Shown piece after piece: positions 25,550-33,754 of a DNA stretch of 64,000 nucleotides. The translations under genes were made by a program, and so were the position numbers. Under the pieces are notes generated by a model. It was given only the letters and a program-made list of their open reading frames with translations. It searched no databases and was not told the origin of the DNA. Within the stretch, counting starts at the first letter, position 1, and each line of letters begins with the position of its first letter. This stretch comes from Hyphomicrobiales bacterium (lineage in GTDB: Bacteria; Pseudomonadota; Alphaproteobacteria; Rhizobiales; Devosiaceae): contig JAIYDI010000042.1 in NCBI GenBank assembly GCA_027487555.1, positions 186,001 to 250,000 of the forward strand, given 5' to 3'.

Positions 25550-26149
25550 TCAGAGCGCGACGGCGTGCTGCATCACGAGCCGGCCGAACCGCGCCGCGGC
25601 GGACGCGGCCGCCGGGTCCTCGAGCGCCGTGAACTCGAGCGCAAGCCCGGCCGGGTCGCCCTTCTTGAACACCAGCTCGGGCGATGCCGACTGGTAGCAG
25701 AACGGCACTTCGTACTGGGCGGTGTAGGCATCGCCATACGCTGACCCGGTGCCCCGCACGAGCAGCGCATAGGTCGTGACGTTGAGGCCCTGGTAGAGCG
25801 GCAGGTGCTTGTAGCCAGCCGTGCCGACGCCGGCCGCAACGGTCGTGACGGCAGCGCCGTTCATCGCCAGCTTGTACTGCTCGAGCGAGATATCGAGCAG
25901 GGTCAGCGAGACGACGAGGCCCTCATCGGTGCGGAACGCCTTGACCGGACCGGTCGAGCCGGCAACCTTCACCTGGCTGAAGTCCTGGGAATGCGCGACG
26001 GTGACGCCGTCCTCGCTCTCGGAGCGGTCGCCATTCGTGCCGACCTTGATCCATTCGCTGGCGGGCGCGGCGCCCACGAGCGGGAATGCGGTGGCAACCG
26101 GCGCAACCCAGAGGGTGAACGGCGCGGCAATGATTTCATAGGGCTGCAT
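25550..26149 (-). CDS. Major tail tube protein
   Basis: 199 aa. It starts at the ATG that shares a base with the preceding stop (TGATG). The beta-rich sequence, SESEDGVTVAHSQDFSQVKVAGSTGPVKAFRTDE and the EVPFCYQSASPELVFKKGDPA end are typical of tube-forming tail proteins of siphoviruses. It is placed between the tail terminator and the tail chaperones, the standard order. Confidence 0.78.
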   Translation of the reverse strand: MQPYEIIAAPFTLWVAPVATAFPLVGAAPASEWIKVGTNGDRSESEDGVTVAHSQDFSQVKVAGSTGPVKAFRTDEGLVVSLTLLDISLEQYKLAMNGAAVTTVAAGVGTAGYKHLPLYQGLNVTTYALLVRGTGSAYGDAYTAQYEVPFCYQSASPELVFKKGDPAGLALEFTALEDPAAASAAARFGRLVMQHAVAL

Positions 26150-26568
26150 CAGATGACCTCTTGGGTGGCGAACAGGGTTTGGAAGGACTGGAAGGCGAAG
26201 GGCCACTGGCCGTCGCGGTCGCGGGCCGTGAGGAACCCGCCCGCCGACTGCACCCAGTGGACCAGGACGCCCGACGACACCTCGCGGCGCACTGCCACCA
26301 GGGCATCGCGGCCCGCATTGCGCAGCCGGTCGGCGAGATAGGGGCTCGCGCCATAAGCGATGAGATCGAAGCGCTGCGTGTCGGCATCGACATAACCGCC
26401 CGCCTGGAACGACACGCCGCCCGAAGGCTGCACAACAATGCAGCTGCGCGGCATGGATGGGGTCTCGGTATCCGGCAGTTCGTTGCCGAACACCCGCACA
26501 CCGCAAAGCGCAGCGACCGCGGCATCGGCCTTCAGGATTTCGACGATGGCTGTCACGATGTCGGCCAT
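26149..26568 (-). CDS. Tail terminator / tail completion protein
   Basis: 139 aa. A helix-led N-terminus (IVTAIVEILKADAAVAALCG) and RVFGNELPDTETPSMPRSCIVVQPSGG are characteristic of the small DUF3168/tail-terminator family, which caps the tail tube. The ATG at 26568 is preferred over a GTG two codons upstream. It is the first gene of the tail block; the third copy of the 21-bp element lies about 65 bases upstream at 26634-26654, with nothing else in the gap. Confidence 0.72.
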   Translation of the reverse strand: MADIVTAIVEILKADAAVAALCGVRVFGNELPDTETPSMPRSCIVVQPSGGVSFQAGGYVDADTQRFDLIAYGASPYLADRLRNAGRDALVAVRREVSSGVLVHWVQSAGGFLTARDRDGQWPFAFQSFQTLFATQEVI

Positions 26569-26633
26569 AAGCACCCCATGCCCGGCGAGGCGGGCGTATC
26601 GGGGTTACGGTACGGGCGGGGGGCAGCCGAAAG

Positions 26634-26654
26634 CATCCACGCAGCTGCGCGGGT
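26634..26654 (-). promoter_or_regulatory. 21-bp late-block element, copy 1 (before the tail genes)
   Basis: On the plus strand CATCCACGCAG, then CT, then GCGCGGGT. It is identical to the copies at 30739-30759 and 38214-38234 except for the two middle bases. It includes the palindrome CGCAGCTGCG. On the minus strand a TTGACA lies about 65 bases upstream. It marks the start of the tail transcript, as an activator site would. Confidence 0.6.
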
Positions 26655-26725
26655 GGCGGATCGGGGCCTATCGATGTGGGTGTGAGCGCACCATCCGGTG
26701 CCGGCGCGCCGCTGTCAAGCGGTTC

Positions 26726-27193
26726 TCAGGAGCCGCCGCCCGAGCCGCTGCCTGAGCCGCCCCCCCCCGCCTTCTCGAATGCCTTCCGGATGCGCTCGGC
26801 GAGCTTCGGATACTCGAGGTCGGCCGCGGGCCTCAGGTACGGATGGGCGGGGATGGTGACGCGCGCCACGAACCTCACCGACCCATCCGCCTGCGGGATG
26901 GCAAGGGCCTTGGCCTTCTTTGGCACGATGGTGCCGCCTTCTTCGAGGATCCGCGCCTGCACCATGTCGCGCACCCCCCAGGTGCCCTTCACGCCATTGC
27001 CCTGGGCGGCGGCAAAGCTCGCAATGTCGATGGCGCCCTCGAGCAGGCCGGTGCGGTTCTGCCAGGGATGCTTGGTCTTCGCCCGCACCACGCAGGCGCT
27101 CATGGTCTGGTTGACCCCGAGGATCTGCGCATCGCGCATCGCCTCGGTCACCGCCTTGCCATACCACTTCAGCGACTTGCTCTTGCCCGCCAT
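26726..27193 (-). CDS. HK97 gp10-like head-tail/tail-completion protein
   Basis: 155 aa. KSLKWYGKAVTEAMRDAQ, VVRAKTKHPWQNRTGLLEGAI and the end AHPYLRPAADLEYPKL are hallmarks of the HK97 gp10 family. The C-terminus is a Gly/Ser repeat (GGGGSGSGSGGGS) that is probably disordered. It is the last gene of the capsid block, followed by the third regulatory element. Confidence 0.82.
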   Translation of the reverse strand: MAGKSKSLKWYGKAVTEAMRDAQILGVNQTMSACVVRAKTKHPWQNRTGLLEGAIDIASFAAAQGNGVKGTWGVRDMVQARILEEGGTIVPKKAKALAIPQADGSVRFVARVTIPAHPYLRPAADLEYPKLAERIRKAFEKAGGGGSGSGSGGGS

Positions 27194-27202
27194 CCGACGC
27201 CC

Positions 27203-27547
27203 CTATGACAGGCGCTTGAGTGCGGCTTCCACATGGGTGTGCTTCCGCTGCACCGGGCCATCGACCTTCAGCCGGCCGGGGATCAGCACATTGCCCAGCC
27301 GGTCGGTGATCGCGACGAGCTCGTCGTCTTCGGTGAGGTCCGACCCGAGTGGCGCCATCAGCCGCAGATCCTCGAGCATCGCCGACTTGTCGCCGTCGAC
27401 GATCTCGCGGGACTGGTTCGACCAGGCGAAGCACCGGATCGTGCCGATGGCGGAAAACGCCGGCGCGACGGCTCCCCCCCAGGGGTCTTTGCCCGTGGCG
27501 CCGTTGCGCTCGACGACGGCGCGCATGGTGAACCGTCCCGCGATCAT
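27203..27547 (-). CDS. Head-tail adaptor (head closure / stopper)
   Basis: 114 aa. It starts at the ATG overlapping the stop of the preceding connector gene (ATGGCATGATC). FTMRAVVERNGATGKDPWGGAVAPAFSAIGTI is the opening of phage head-closure proteins, here followed by a small beta barrel. It plugs the connector after packaging. Confidence 0.75.
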   Translation of the reverse strand: MIAGRFTMRAVVERNGATGKDPWGGAVAPAFSAIGTIRCFAWSNQSREIVDGDKSAMLEDLRLMAPLGSDLTEDDELVAITDRLGNVLIPGRLKVDGPVQRKHTHVEAALKRLS

Positions 27548-28125
27548 GCCATCACCAGGCGGTCCGGCCCGCCGAGCGCGTTCAGCAGGTTCTGCCGCTC
27601 GACCTGGTAGCTGTCCGACGCGAGCGAGCCCGACCACTGGTAGTCGCCGGCGCGCTCCGACTTGATCAGCCCGCGATAGCTCAGGTCGAGCTGGATGATC
27701 TTGATCACCGTCTCGTCCCGCATCGACTGTGGCACGAGGGCGACCGGCGTATAGGTGATCTCGACCAGCGGCGCCCAGTAGCTCTGCCCATGCGTGCCGC
27801 TCACCAGGCGCTGCAGGGTGCGGCCGGCATGCAGCACCCGGTAGTCTGTGCTGTCGAGCGTGATGCGCGACCCAGTCAAACCGCTGTCGATCGGTTCGAT
27901 CTCGACGATCGTCACCGGCTGCGTGGTGTCGATCGGCCGGGCGAGCGTCAAGGTCTTCTGCCAGCGCTCTTCGGTATCGGGTTCGCCCAGGGTGGCCTCG
28001 ATCGTCCCGGAGGCGGCGCCGTGGATGGCGTCGATCTCGGCAGTGATGCTGGTGATCATCGCCGTGAGTTCGGTATCGGACAGGTCCGCGCCGGTCCGTT
28101 CCTTTACCCTGTCGAGCAGCGCCAT
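27544..28125 (-). CDS. Head-tail connector protein (gp6-like)
   Basis: 193 aa. An N-terminal helix pair (LLDRVKERTGADLSDTELTAMITSITAEID) is followed by beta strands, then YTPVALVPQSMRDETVIKIIQLDLSYRG, which is the connector-family core. It binds the portal ring and starts the neck. It overlaps the head-closure gene. Confidence 0.75.
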   Translation of the reverse strand: MALLDRVKERTGADLSDTELTAMITSITAEIDAIHGAASGTIEATLGEPDTEERWQKTLTLARPIDTTQPVTIVEIEPIDSGLTGSRITLDSTDYRVLHAGRTLQRLVSGTHGQSYWAPLVEITYTPVALVPQSMRDETVIKIIQLDLSYRGLIKSERAGDYQWSGSLASDSYQVERQNLLNALGGPDRLVMA

Positions 28126-28138
28126 CCACGCCTCCTGT

Positions 28139-28411
28139 TCAGTAAAGGCCGATGCAGTTGGTGACCGTGGTTCCGGTCGAATAGAGCCGCTTCACCCGGA
28201 GCGGCAGGAACGATCCTGCCGGCACGGCCGGGAGCACCACGGGATCTGTGTCGCCCTGCAGCGTCACCTTCAGGTCGCCGCCCGAGCCGGTATAGATGGC
28301 ACGGGTCGGCTGGGTGAGGTCGACCGTGTCGCTCTTTGCCAGGTAGGCATCGAACGCGCGGGTTGCCGGGCTCTCGAGGCCCGGCACGTTGTTGCCGAAG
28401 ACGTCAGGCAT
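28139..28411 (-). CDS. Small virion protein between capsid and connector genes
   Basis: 90 aa, beta-rich. ATRAFDAYLAKSDTVDL, then YTGSGGDLKVTLQGD and PAVPAGSFLPLRVKRLYSTGTT form a pattern common in tailed phages at this locus; the function is unproven, perhaps a decoration or spike subunit. Confidence 0.65.
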   Translation of the reverse strand: MPDVFGNNVPGLESPATRAFDAYLAKSDTVDLTQPTRAIYTGSGGDLKVTLQGDTDPVVLPAVPAGSFLPLRVKRLYSTGTTVTNCIGLY

Positions 28412-28657
28412 TTACGCCCCCTTGTTCTCGGCGGGCTTCTGCTCCTTGTTCTCAGGCGCCGGCTTTTCCTTCTTCGGCTTCGAAGGCTCGGGCTCGGTGG
28501 CAGGCTTCAAGCCGCCATCGACCAGGCCGAAGAGCTTCACGGCGCTGTCCGGGATTTCGTCCCCCGGCGAGCAGTAGAGAAAGGCGGCGCGCTCGTCGCC
28601 CTGGGCGACCACGGCAGACTTGTCGGCGGTGAGGTAGAGGCGTTCCTTGGCGATCAT
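28412..28657 (-). CDS. Small phage protein with Lys/Pro/Glu-rich tail
   Basis: 81 aa. The N-terminal 45 residues look like a small beta domain (MIAKERLYLTADKSAVVAQGDE). The remaining residues are a low-complexity Pro/Glu/Lys tail. It directly abuts the 90-aa gene. Function unknown. Confidence 0.65.
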   Translation of the reverse strand: MIAKERLYLTADKSAVVAQGDERAAFLYCSPGDEIPDSAVKLFGLVDGGLKPATEPEPSKPKKEKPAPENKEQKPAENKGA

Positions 28658-28674
28658 CGCTTGGGTCCTTTCGC

Positions 28675-29226
28675 CTAGAGGGTTTCGTAATAGTCGACTA
28701 TCACCGCCGACCCGGCGAGCGCCGTGCTGAGCGTCACCGTGTTGCTCTCGAGCGCGGACGCCGAGAACGCCACGGTGGGCGCGGTCGTTTCGCGAACGCC
28801 ACCGATAAAGGCGGCGACCACGGTGTTGCGGCTGAGCAGCGCCGGCAGCCCGAGCTTCGAGCCGACGCCGATGCGGATGCGCTCGGTATTGGCGACCGCA
28901 TATTTCGGCAGGCTGATCGAGGTGACGCTGGCGAAGGCCTTGTTGCCGACGACGACGGCCGACCCGTTGAGCGCGATCGTCTCGGTGATCGTCTCGCCGG
29001 CGATGTTCCGGCCGGTGATCACCACGTTGCCGGTGACGTTGCCGTCATTGCCCTTGACCGTGAGGTTGCGGGGCACGTCGGGCTGGGCGGCGAAGCCCGA
29101 GCTGACGACGGTCGGGTTGACAGCGTCCAGCGCGGTATCGCCGAGGATGGTGGCGTTGCTCCCGAGGATCACCGCTGCCAGAGCATAGGTGGCAATGCGG
29201 GGGCGGGAGCCTTGAATTTTGCCCAT
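28675..29226 (-). CDS. Phage structural protein, unknown function
   Basis: 183 aa. Thr/Val/Ala-rich, with many beta strands (NVTGNVVITGRNIAGETITE) and no Cys. It follows the major capsid gene, where decoration proteins usually lie. I do not recognise the family. Confidence 0.68.
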   Translation of the reverse strand: MGKIQGSRPRIATYALAAVILGSNATILGDTALDAVNPTVVSSGFAAQPDVPRNLTVKGNDGNVTGNVVITGRNIAGETITETIALNGSAVVVGNKAFASVTSISLPKYAVANTERIRIGVGSKLGLPALLSRNTVVAAFIGGVRETTAPTVAFSASALESNTVTLSTALAGSAVIVDYYETL

Positions 29227-29254
29227 TTTGGTCTCGTCCGTTTCTTGGGGTGAA

Positions 29255-29278
29255 GCCGGCGCCCCGAGGAGCGCCGGC
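29255..29278. terminator. Hairpin downstream of the capsid gene
   Basis: GCCGGCGC and GCGCCGGC form an 8-bp stem with an 8-base loop, between the capsid stop and the next gene. It has no T tract, so it may be an attenuator or mRNA-stabilising structure that keeps capsid expression above that of the later genes. Confidence 0.45.
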
Positions 29279-29304
29279 CGGTTTCACGCCGCTTGTGCCG
29301 GGGC

Positions 29305-30618
29305 TCAGGTGAGCCCGGTCACGTCGCAGAAGGCAGCCGGGCGGAACACGACCAGGGCGGCACGCATGTCGGCACGGATGGTGCGCTTGCCCTCGCCGAA
29401 CTGCGAGCCGACATAGCCCACCTGGATATCGACGCCACGCCGTTCGAACAGTGACACCCATGCCGGCTGGAACGAGCCGACCATGCCCGAGCCGGCAGAA
29501 CGGCTATCCGCCTGCACGACCGGCAGGCCCCAGAGACGATCGGCGCCGGCTTCGCTGGGCGAGCCCCAGATATAGACACCGTCCGACGTGCGCAGCAGGC
29601 GGATATTCTGCCAGTCGGTCGGGTGGATGATCGAGTGGGTCGGGATGGCCCGGCCGGTGACACGCACCTTGACCATCGCCTTGTAGTAGGCGTCGGGCAC
29701 CGGGTCCGAGCCCCGCGCCTGCGTCTGGATACCCGAAATGTTCACAAGTCCGCGAAGGTTCGGCGAGCTGCCGTCGCCGGTATAGACCTGGGTATCCAGG
29801 CGCTGCCGCACGCCGAACACCAGGCGGCCATTCACATAGCCTTCCATCATCGGCACGTCGTCGAACTGTTCGTCCGTCACCGGCAGGCTGTCGGTGATCT
29901 TGCGCACATCCGAGTTCTTTTCGGTGAAGACGAAGGTGCTTTCCGCATAGGCTGCGCCTTCCGCCTTCTCGGCGGACGCATGGGTGCGGGTGGTTTCCTC
30001 CATATACTTGACGACCGGCTGACCGGTCTGCGCCATGGGGATGATGTCGAGCAACTGGATCGGCCGCGTCGTCGCTTCCACGAAACCCGGCAGGCGCACG
30101 CTCTCGGGGGCGAAGCCAGCGGCCGTGGTCATCAGCGTCTTGGTGAGCAGCGTCTGCGCCTCTCCGGCCTTCGCCAGAATGTCGGACGGCCAGAAGTCAT
30201 AGGAGAAATCGAGGCCACCGGCGCGGCCGCGATCGATCCAGGACTGGTAGGCCTTCTCTTCGGCGAGCAGCTGGCCGAGCGACTTCACCTGCGGCCGCTC
30301 GCGATTGGACTTGCCCTCGGGGAACAGCACGCTGCCGCGCGCCTTCTCGCGCACCGCCTGGTTGGCAGCCATCTTCTCGACGCTGTCGAGTGCCTCGACT
30401 TCCGCGCCGATTTCATTGAGCTCGCTGTCCAGCTCCTTGAGGCGCTTCGCGATGTCGATGGTGCCGGTATAGTGCTTGCCCAGCACTTCGACCTGCGTCT
30501 CCTTCGACACCTTCTGGAAGTCGTACTGGCCGTCGTCGGTCTTGGCTTCGGTGAACACCTTGCCGATTGCCGCCTGCTTTGCCGCGAACTTCTCGCGGAC
30601 CTTGTCGATGGTGGACAT
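29305..30618 (-). CDS. HK97-family major capsid protein
   Basis: 437 aa. Residues 1-105 are a helical/coiled-coil N-terminal domain (KRLKELDSELNEIGAEVEALD) that should act as an internal scaffold (delta domain) removed by the prohead protease. The HK97 fold follows: IIPMAQTGQPVVKYMEET, FDDVPMMEGYVNGRLV, HPTDWQNIRLLRTSDG and the end VVFRPAAFCDVTG. The ATG at 30618 has GAGGGGAC just upstream. It is the first gene after the second 21-bp element. Mu itself uses an unrelated gene order for its capsid. Confidence 0.92.
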   Translation of the reverse strand: MSTIDKVREKFAAKQAAIGKVFTEAKTDDGQYDFQKVSKETQVEVLGKHYTGTIDIAKRLKELDSELNEIGAEVEALDSVEKMAANQAVREKARGSVLFPEGKSNRERPQVKSLGQLLAEEKAYQSWIDRGRAGGLDFSYDFWPSDILAKAGEAQTLLTKTLMTTAAGFAPESVRLPGFVEATTRPIQLLDIIPMAQTGQPVVKYMEETTRTHASAEKAEGAAYAESTFVFTEKNSDVRKITDSLPVTDEQFDDVPMMEGYVNGRLVFGVRQRLDTQVYTGDGSSPNLRGLVNISGIQTQARGSDPVPDAYYKAMVKVRVTGRAIPTHSIIHPTDWQNIRLLRTSDGVYIWGSPSEAGADRLWGLPVVQADSRSAGSGMVGSFQPAWVSLFERRGVDIQVGYVGSQFGEGKRTIRADMRAALVVFRPAAFCDVTGLT

Positions 30619-30738
30619 TCGTCCCCTCCATGTCATGAACCTCAGGCCTTGCGTCCGCGCGTCGGCCGATGCGAAACGGCCCCGCCGTCGGCGACGGGTG
30701 TCGTAGGCTTGAGGGTATGGTCGGGGGCGCTTCGGACC

Positions 30739-30759
30739 CATCCACGCAGGCGCGCGGGT
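30739..30759 (-). promoter_or_regulatory. 21-bp late-block element, copy 2 (before the capsid gene)
   Basis: CATCCACGCAG, then GC, then GCGCGGGT on the plus strand. It sits in the 30619-30957 gap of 339 bases, which holds no gene, 121 bases before the capsid start and after the terminator-like hairpin of the previous block. It is one of three copies in the prophage. Confidence 0.6.
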
Positions 30760-30911
30760 CACTGGTCTATTCGGCTCTCGGAAGGTCGCATCCGGGCGGC
30801 AGGAAGGCAAGAGGCGAGGCTGCGATCTCGCTCGGCGGGCCGGATACCATTTGACAGGTGTTTTGACAGGTCAGGCGGGCCAAGACGGCCCCGGCGTGAC
30901 CATCGGCCCCA

Positions 30912-30947
30912 CCGATAGCCTCTGCCGTCCTATGGCGAGGCTATCGG
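30912..30947. terminator. Hairpin at the end of the lysis/packaging/head-protease block
   Basis: CCGATAGCCTC (30912-30922) and GAGGCTATCGG (30937-30947) form an 11-bp perfect stem with a 14-base loop. It lies 11 bases after the prohead protease stop, in the gap before the capsid block. A T tract is missing. It separates the two late blocks. Confidence 0.6.
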
Positions 30948-30957
30948 CTTTGGTGTC

Positions 30958-31695
30958 TCAGCCCCGCTCGAAACGCTGGCGGGCGCTCCTCGTGAGCCAG
31001 TCTGCCACGACGGCATCGCCGGCCGCGTCGTCTGCTCTCAAGCCGGCGTCCGAGGCAGCCGACTTGCTGATCAGCTCCTCGAGCTTGGCCTTGAGGCTGG
31101 TGAGCTGGTCGAGCCGGGCCTTGCTCATCTCGCGGCCTTCGGCTGCCCTGAGGCTCGCAACGTCGCCGGCGCGATCGATGATGTCGGAGATCTCCGAGAT
31201 GACGCCGTCGATCTGCTGCGCAAAGCCGCCGCGCGTCTTCATCGCAAGAGTGGCGGTGCCCATGCCGGCGCCGCGCACCACGGGCGACACCTCGTGCACG
31301 TCGAGTTTCCTGAGCACCCGCACCCGCTCGCCCTGGCGATCCTCATAGGCGGCATCCATCACCGCGAAGCCGTAGCTCCATTCCTGGGCGGGCATCCCGG
31401 TGGCGAGATCGAACTTGAGGTGCGATGCCCAGTCCTTGCCGTCCGTCGTCTCGAGGTTGAGGTGCAGGTCGGCGAAGGCCACGCCGTCCTTTTCGAACAC
31501 CTTGGCCTTGCCGAGCGGCAGCGCGTCGCGGGCATGCGCCGGCAGGATCGGCACCCACTGCTCCTTCCAGCCGAAGGCACCGGGGGCATAGGTGTCGCCG
31601 TCATGGTCGACTTCAGAAAGGGTTGCGATGCGGGCGAGGCCGGTACCGGCCGCGTCCATCTTCTCGACAACCAGGCTCTTGATCACGGTCTTCAT
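30958..31695 (-). CDS. HK97-family prohead protease (S78) with C-terminal extension
   Basis: 245 aa. The protease core covers about 1-140: VDHDGDTYAPGAF, then ILPAHARDALPLGKA (His) and EWSYGFAVMDA (Ser), ending with KLDVHEVSPVVRGAGMGT. Residues 150-245 are a helical, charged extension (SLRAAEGREMSKARLDQLTSLKAKLEEL) that may help scaffold the prohead. It cleaves the capsid N-terminal domain. It is the last gene of its transcript, just before a hairpin. Confidence 0.88.
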   Translation of the reverse strand: MKTVIKSLVVEKMDAAGTGLARIATLSEVDHDGDTYAPGAFGWKEQWVPILPAHARDALPLGKAKVFEKDGVAFADLHLNLETTDGKDWASHLKFDLATGMPAQEWSYGFAVMDAAYEDRQGERVRVLRKLDVHEVSPVVRGAGMGTATLAMKTRGGFAQQIDGVISEISDIIDRAGDVASLRAAEGREMSKARLDQLTSLKAKLEELISKSAASDAGLRADDAAGDAVVADWLTRSARQRFERG

Positions 31696-31696
31696 G

Positions 31697-33754
31697 TCAG
31701 TCCTCGCCGAAATAGGGTGAAAAGCTCAGGGTGCCGTTGGGGTGCTCGTCGGCAGCCATCTGGTCAGCCTGAGCCGCCGACACGATGTTGCCGTCCCGCG
31801 CGATATGGTCGGGCAAGGATCGGCCCGGCCCGAGCCGGCCGTCATGCACGATGAACTGGGTGACATTCGCCGCCTTCGCCCGTTCGATGGTCGAGATGTT
31901 CTGCGCGTACTTGGTCTCGGTGCGGGCGATCGTACGGGCGCGGGTTTCGACGCTGCCCCAAGGCCCGGCCTCGATCATGCCGGCAATGCGGCTCGCCAGC
32001 GCTTCCGCGCCTTCGCCTTCCGAACGGCCGATCGCCAGCGCATCGAACAGCGATGTGCGCGACTGCCCGGCAAGGTCGATGAGGCCCGCCCGCCGTCCAC
32101 CTGCCGCCGTGATCGCGCGCGCCACCGGGTCGGGCAGGCTGCCGCTGATGCCGGCGAGGTTCGCCGCATCCGACACCGCCTTCGCGACGTCGAGGAAATG
32201 CCCTTCGAAGATCCCGGCAAAGGTCGCCCGATGCGCGTCGATCCCGAGCGCCTCGAGAATGGCATCGACCACCAGGTCATCGGATTTCTGCTCGGCACCC
32301 TTCGCCATCTTCGGCAGCTCGCGCTCGAGGATCGGCCGCGCCTTGGCCTTGGCATCCTTCCCGAAGGCGGCGAAGAACTTTTTGACCCGCTGATCCATCG
32401 CCTTCTCGAGGCCGGTCTGCTGCCGCTCGAGCGTGTCGACATAGACGAGGCCCTTGAGCCGTGCCGCGCGACTTGCTGCCGCCTTGGTCTCCGACTTGCT
32501 GCCCGGCCTGGTCGCGTCCGACTTGCTACTGGTGGCCGGCACTTCGATCGCCATGGCGGGGCGCAGGTAGATGCGGTCGGCATCGGTTGCTTCGAGCCCC
32601 GCGGTCGTGCGGGCTTCGTGCACCTGGACCCAGCCGGTACCGACCGCGGCATTCATCCGCTCGAACAGCTTCGCCAGGTCATCCTGCAGCGCCTGCACTT
32701 CGGACACATCCCACCAGGTGCGCAACCCGGCCGTGTTGCCGAAGTCGGGCAGCAGCGAGCGGTCGAGTTCGTCGGCCAGCACGCGCTGCAGCGGCAGCAC
32801 GCCGTTCTGCCAGGCGAGCTTGCGCAGCTCCTCCATGGTCGCCCCGACCTTGGTCGACTGCAGGCCCGCGCCGAACCCCACGACCGCAGCCGGGATGCCG
32901 ATGAGGGCGCAGATGCGCTCCTCGGCGACATCCCGCGCCTCGCTCATGTTCATCTGCTGCGGGTTGAAGCCGTAGGCGTAGACGTCGGTCGGCGCGCCCA
33001 TCACCAGTGGCTCGCCGCGGCGGTCCCCCGAGAAGGCCTGCTTGAACCAGCTCTTCGCCGCCTGCACGTCGTCTGGGTCGACTGTGCCGCCGCTCTTGGG
33101 CGAGATCACCATGCCCGGCACGCCCATGTTTTTGAGCAGAGAGGCAACGAAATTGCTGCTCTCGAGGTCCATGAATATCTCGCGGAGCGCGCCCTCGATC
33201 GGCGACAGCCCCTTGCGCAGGTTGCGCGGATCCATGCCGTGCCGGAAATGTACGATGTCCTGGGGAGCGTAGCGCACCATCTGCCCGCTGCCCGGCCGGT
33301 ACTCGTAGTGCGAGATGAAGGTCTCGCCGTCGATCGAGCCCTTGGGTTCCATCGTCCAGTGCGGCACGTACCAGAGTTCGGCAGGCCTGTTGCCCAGGTT
33401 CCTGAGCTTGATCCAGTAGGCATTGCCATCGGTGAGGTAGGAGAACACCGTCGCTGCCCAGAGCGCCAGGTCGCCATAATGCGGGTTCGGGCGCTGGATC
33501 AGCGCCAGCATCGGATGGTCGGCCCGCTCGTCAAGGCTGCCATCCCTCTTGGTCAGCCGCACCGTGAGCCGCGCCTCGGGCAGTGAGCGCTGCACCCACT
33601 GCACCGGCGCGGTCACGACCGATGCATCGATCATGTCGCCGACTTCCTTGCGGTAGTCAAAGCGGGTCCGCTTGATACGGCTCATGAGGCCGGTCGGCTG
33701 CGCGGCATGGCGCATGCCCAGGGCTTTGACGACGGTGCGCTGCAGCCAGTTCAT
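31697..33754 (-). CDS. Portal protein fused to a MuF-like head morphogenesis domain
   Basis: 685 aa. Residues about 30-415 are an HK97-family portal (WVQRSLPEARLTVRL, GNAYWIKLRNLGN, KGLSPIEGALREI, RKLAWQNGVLPLQRVL). Residues about 440-685 are an SPP1 gp7/MuF-type region, ending ETRARTIARTETKYAQN, then FIVHDGRLGPGRSL and DEHPNGTLSFSPYF. In most phages these are separate genes: the portal ring, through which DNA passes, and a minor head protein. A central Ala/Lys/Ser linker is at about 415-440. The frame is continuous, so the fusion is real in this sequence. Confidence 0.9.
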   Translation of the reverse strand: MNWLQRTVVKALGMRHAAQPTGLMSRIKRTRFDYRKEVGDMIDASVVTAPVQWVQRSLPEARLTVRLTKRDGSLDERADHPMLALIQRPNPHYGDLALWAATVFSYLTDGNAYWIKLRNLGNRPAELWYVPHWTMEPKGSIDGETFISHYEYRPGSGQMVRYAPQDIVHFRHGMDPRNLRKGLSPIEGALREIFMDLESSNFVASLLKNMGVPGMVISPKSGGTVDPDDVQAAKSWFKQAFSGDRRGEPLVMGAPTDVYAYGFNPQQMNMSEARDVAEERICALIGIPAAVVGFGAGLQSTKVGATMEELRKLAWQNGVLPLQRVLADELDRSLLPDFGNTAGLRTWWDVSEVQALQDDLAKLFERMNAAVGTGWVQVHEARTTAGLEATDADRIYLRPAMAIEVPATSSKSDATRPGSKSETKAAASRAARLKGLVYVDTLERQQTGLEKAMDQRVKKFFAAFGKDAKAKARPILERELPKMAKGAEQKSDDLVVDAILEALGIDAHRATFAGIFEGHFLDVAKAVSDAANLAGISGSLPDPVARAITAAGGRRAGLIDLAGQSRTSLFDALAIGRSEGEGAEALASRIAGMIEAGPWGSVETRARTIARTETKYAQNISTIERAKAANVTQFIVHDGRLGPGRSLPDHIARDGNIVSAAQADQMAADEHPNGTLSFSPYFGED

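Noticed and set aside
31742..33586. 614-codon plus-strand frame opposite the portal gene
   Set aside because: Arg/His-rich composition without any domain; it mirrors the real portal gene codon by codon.
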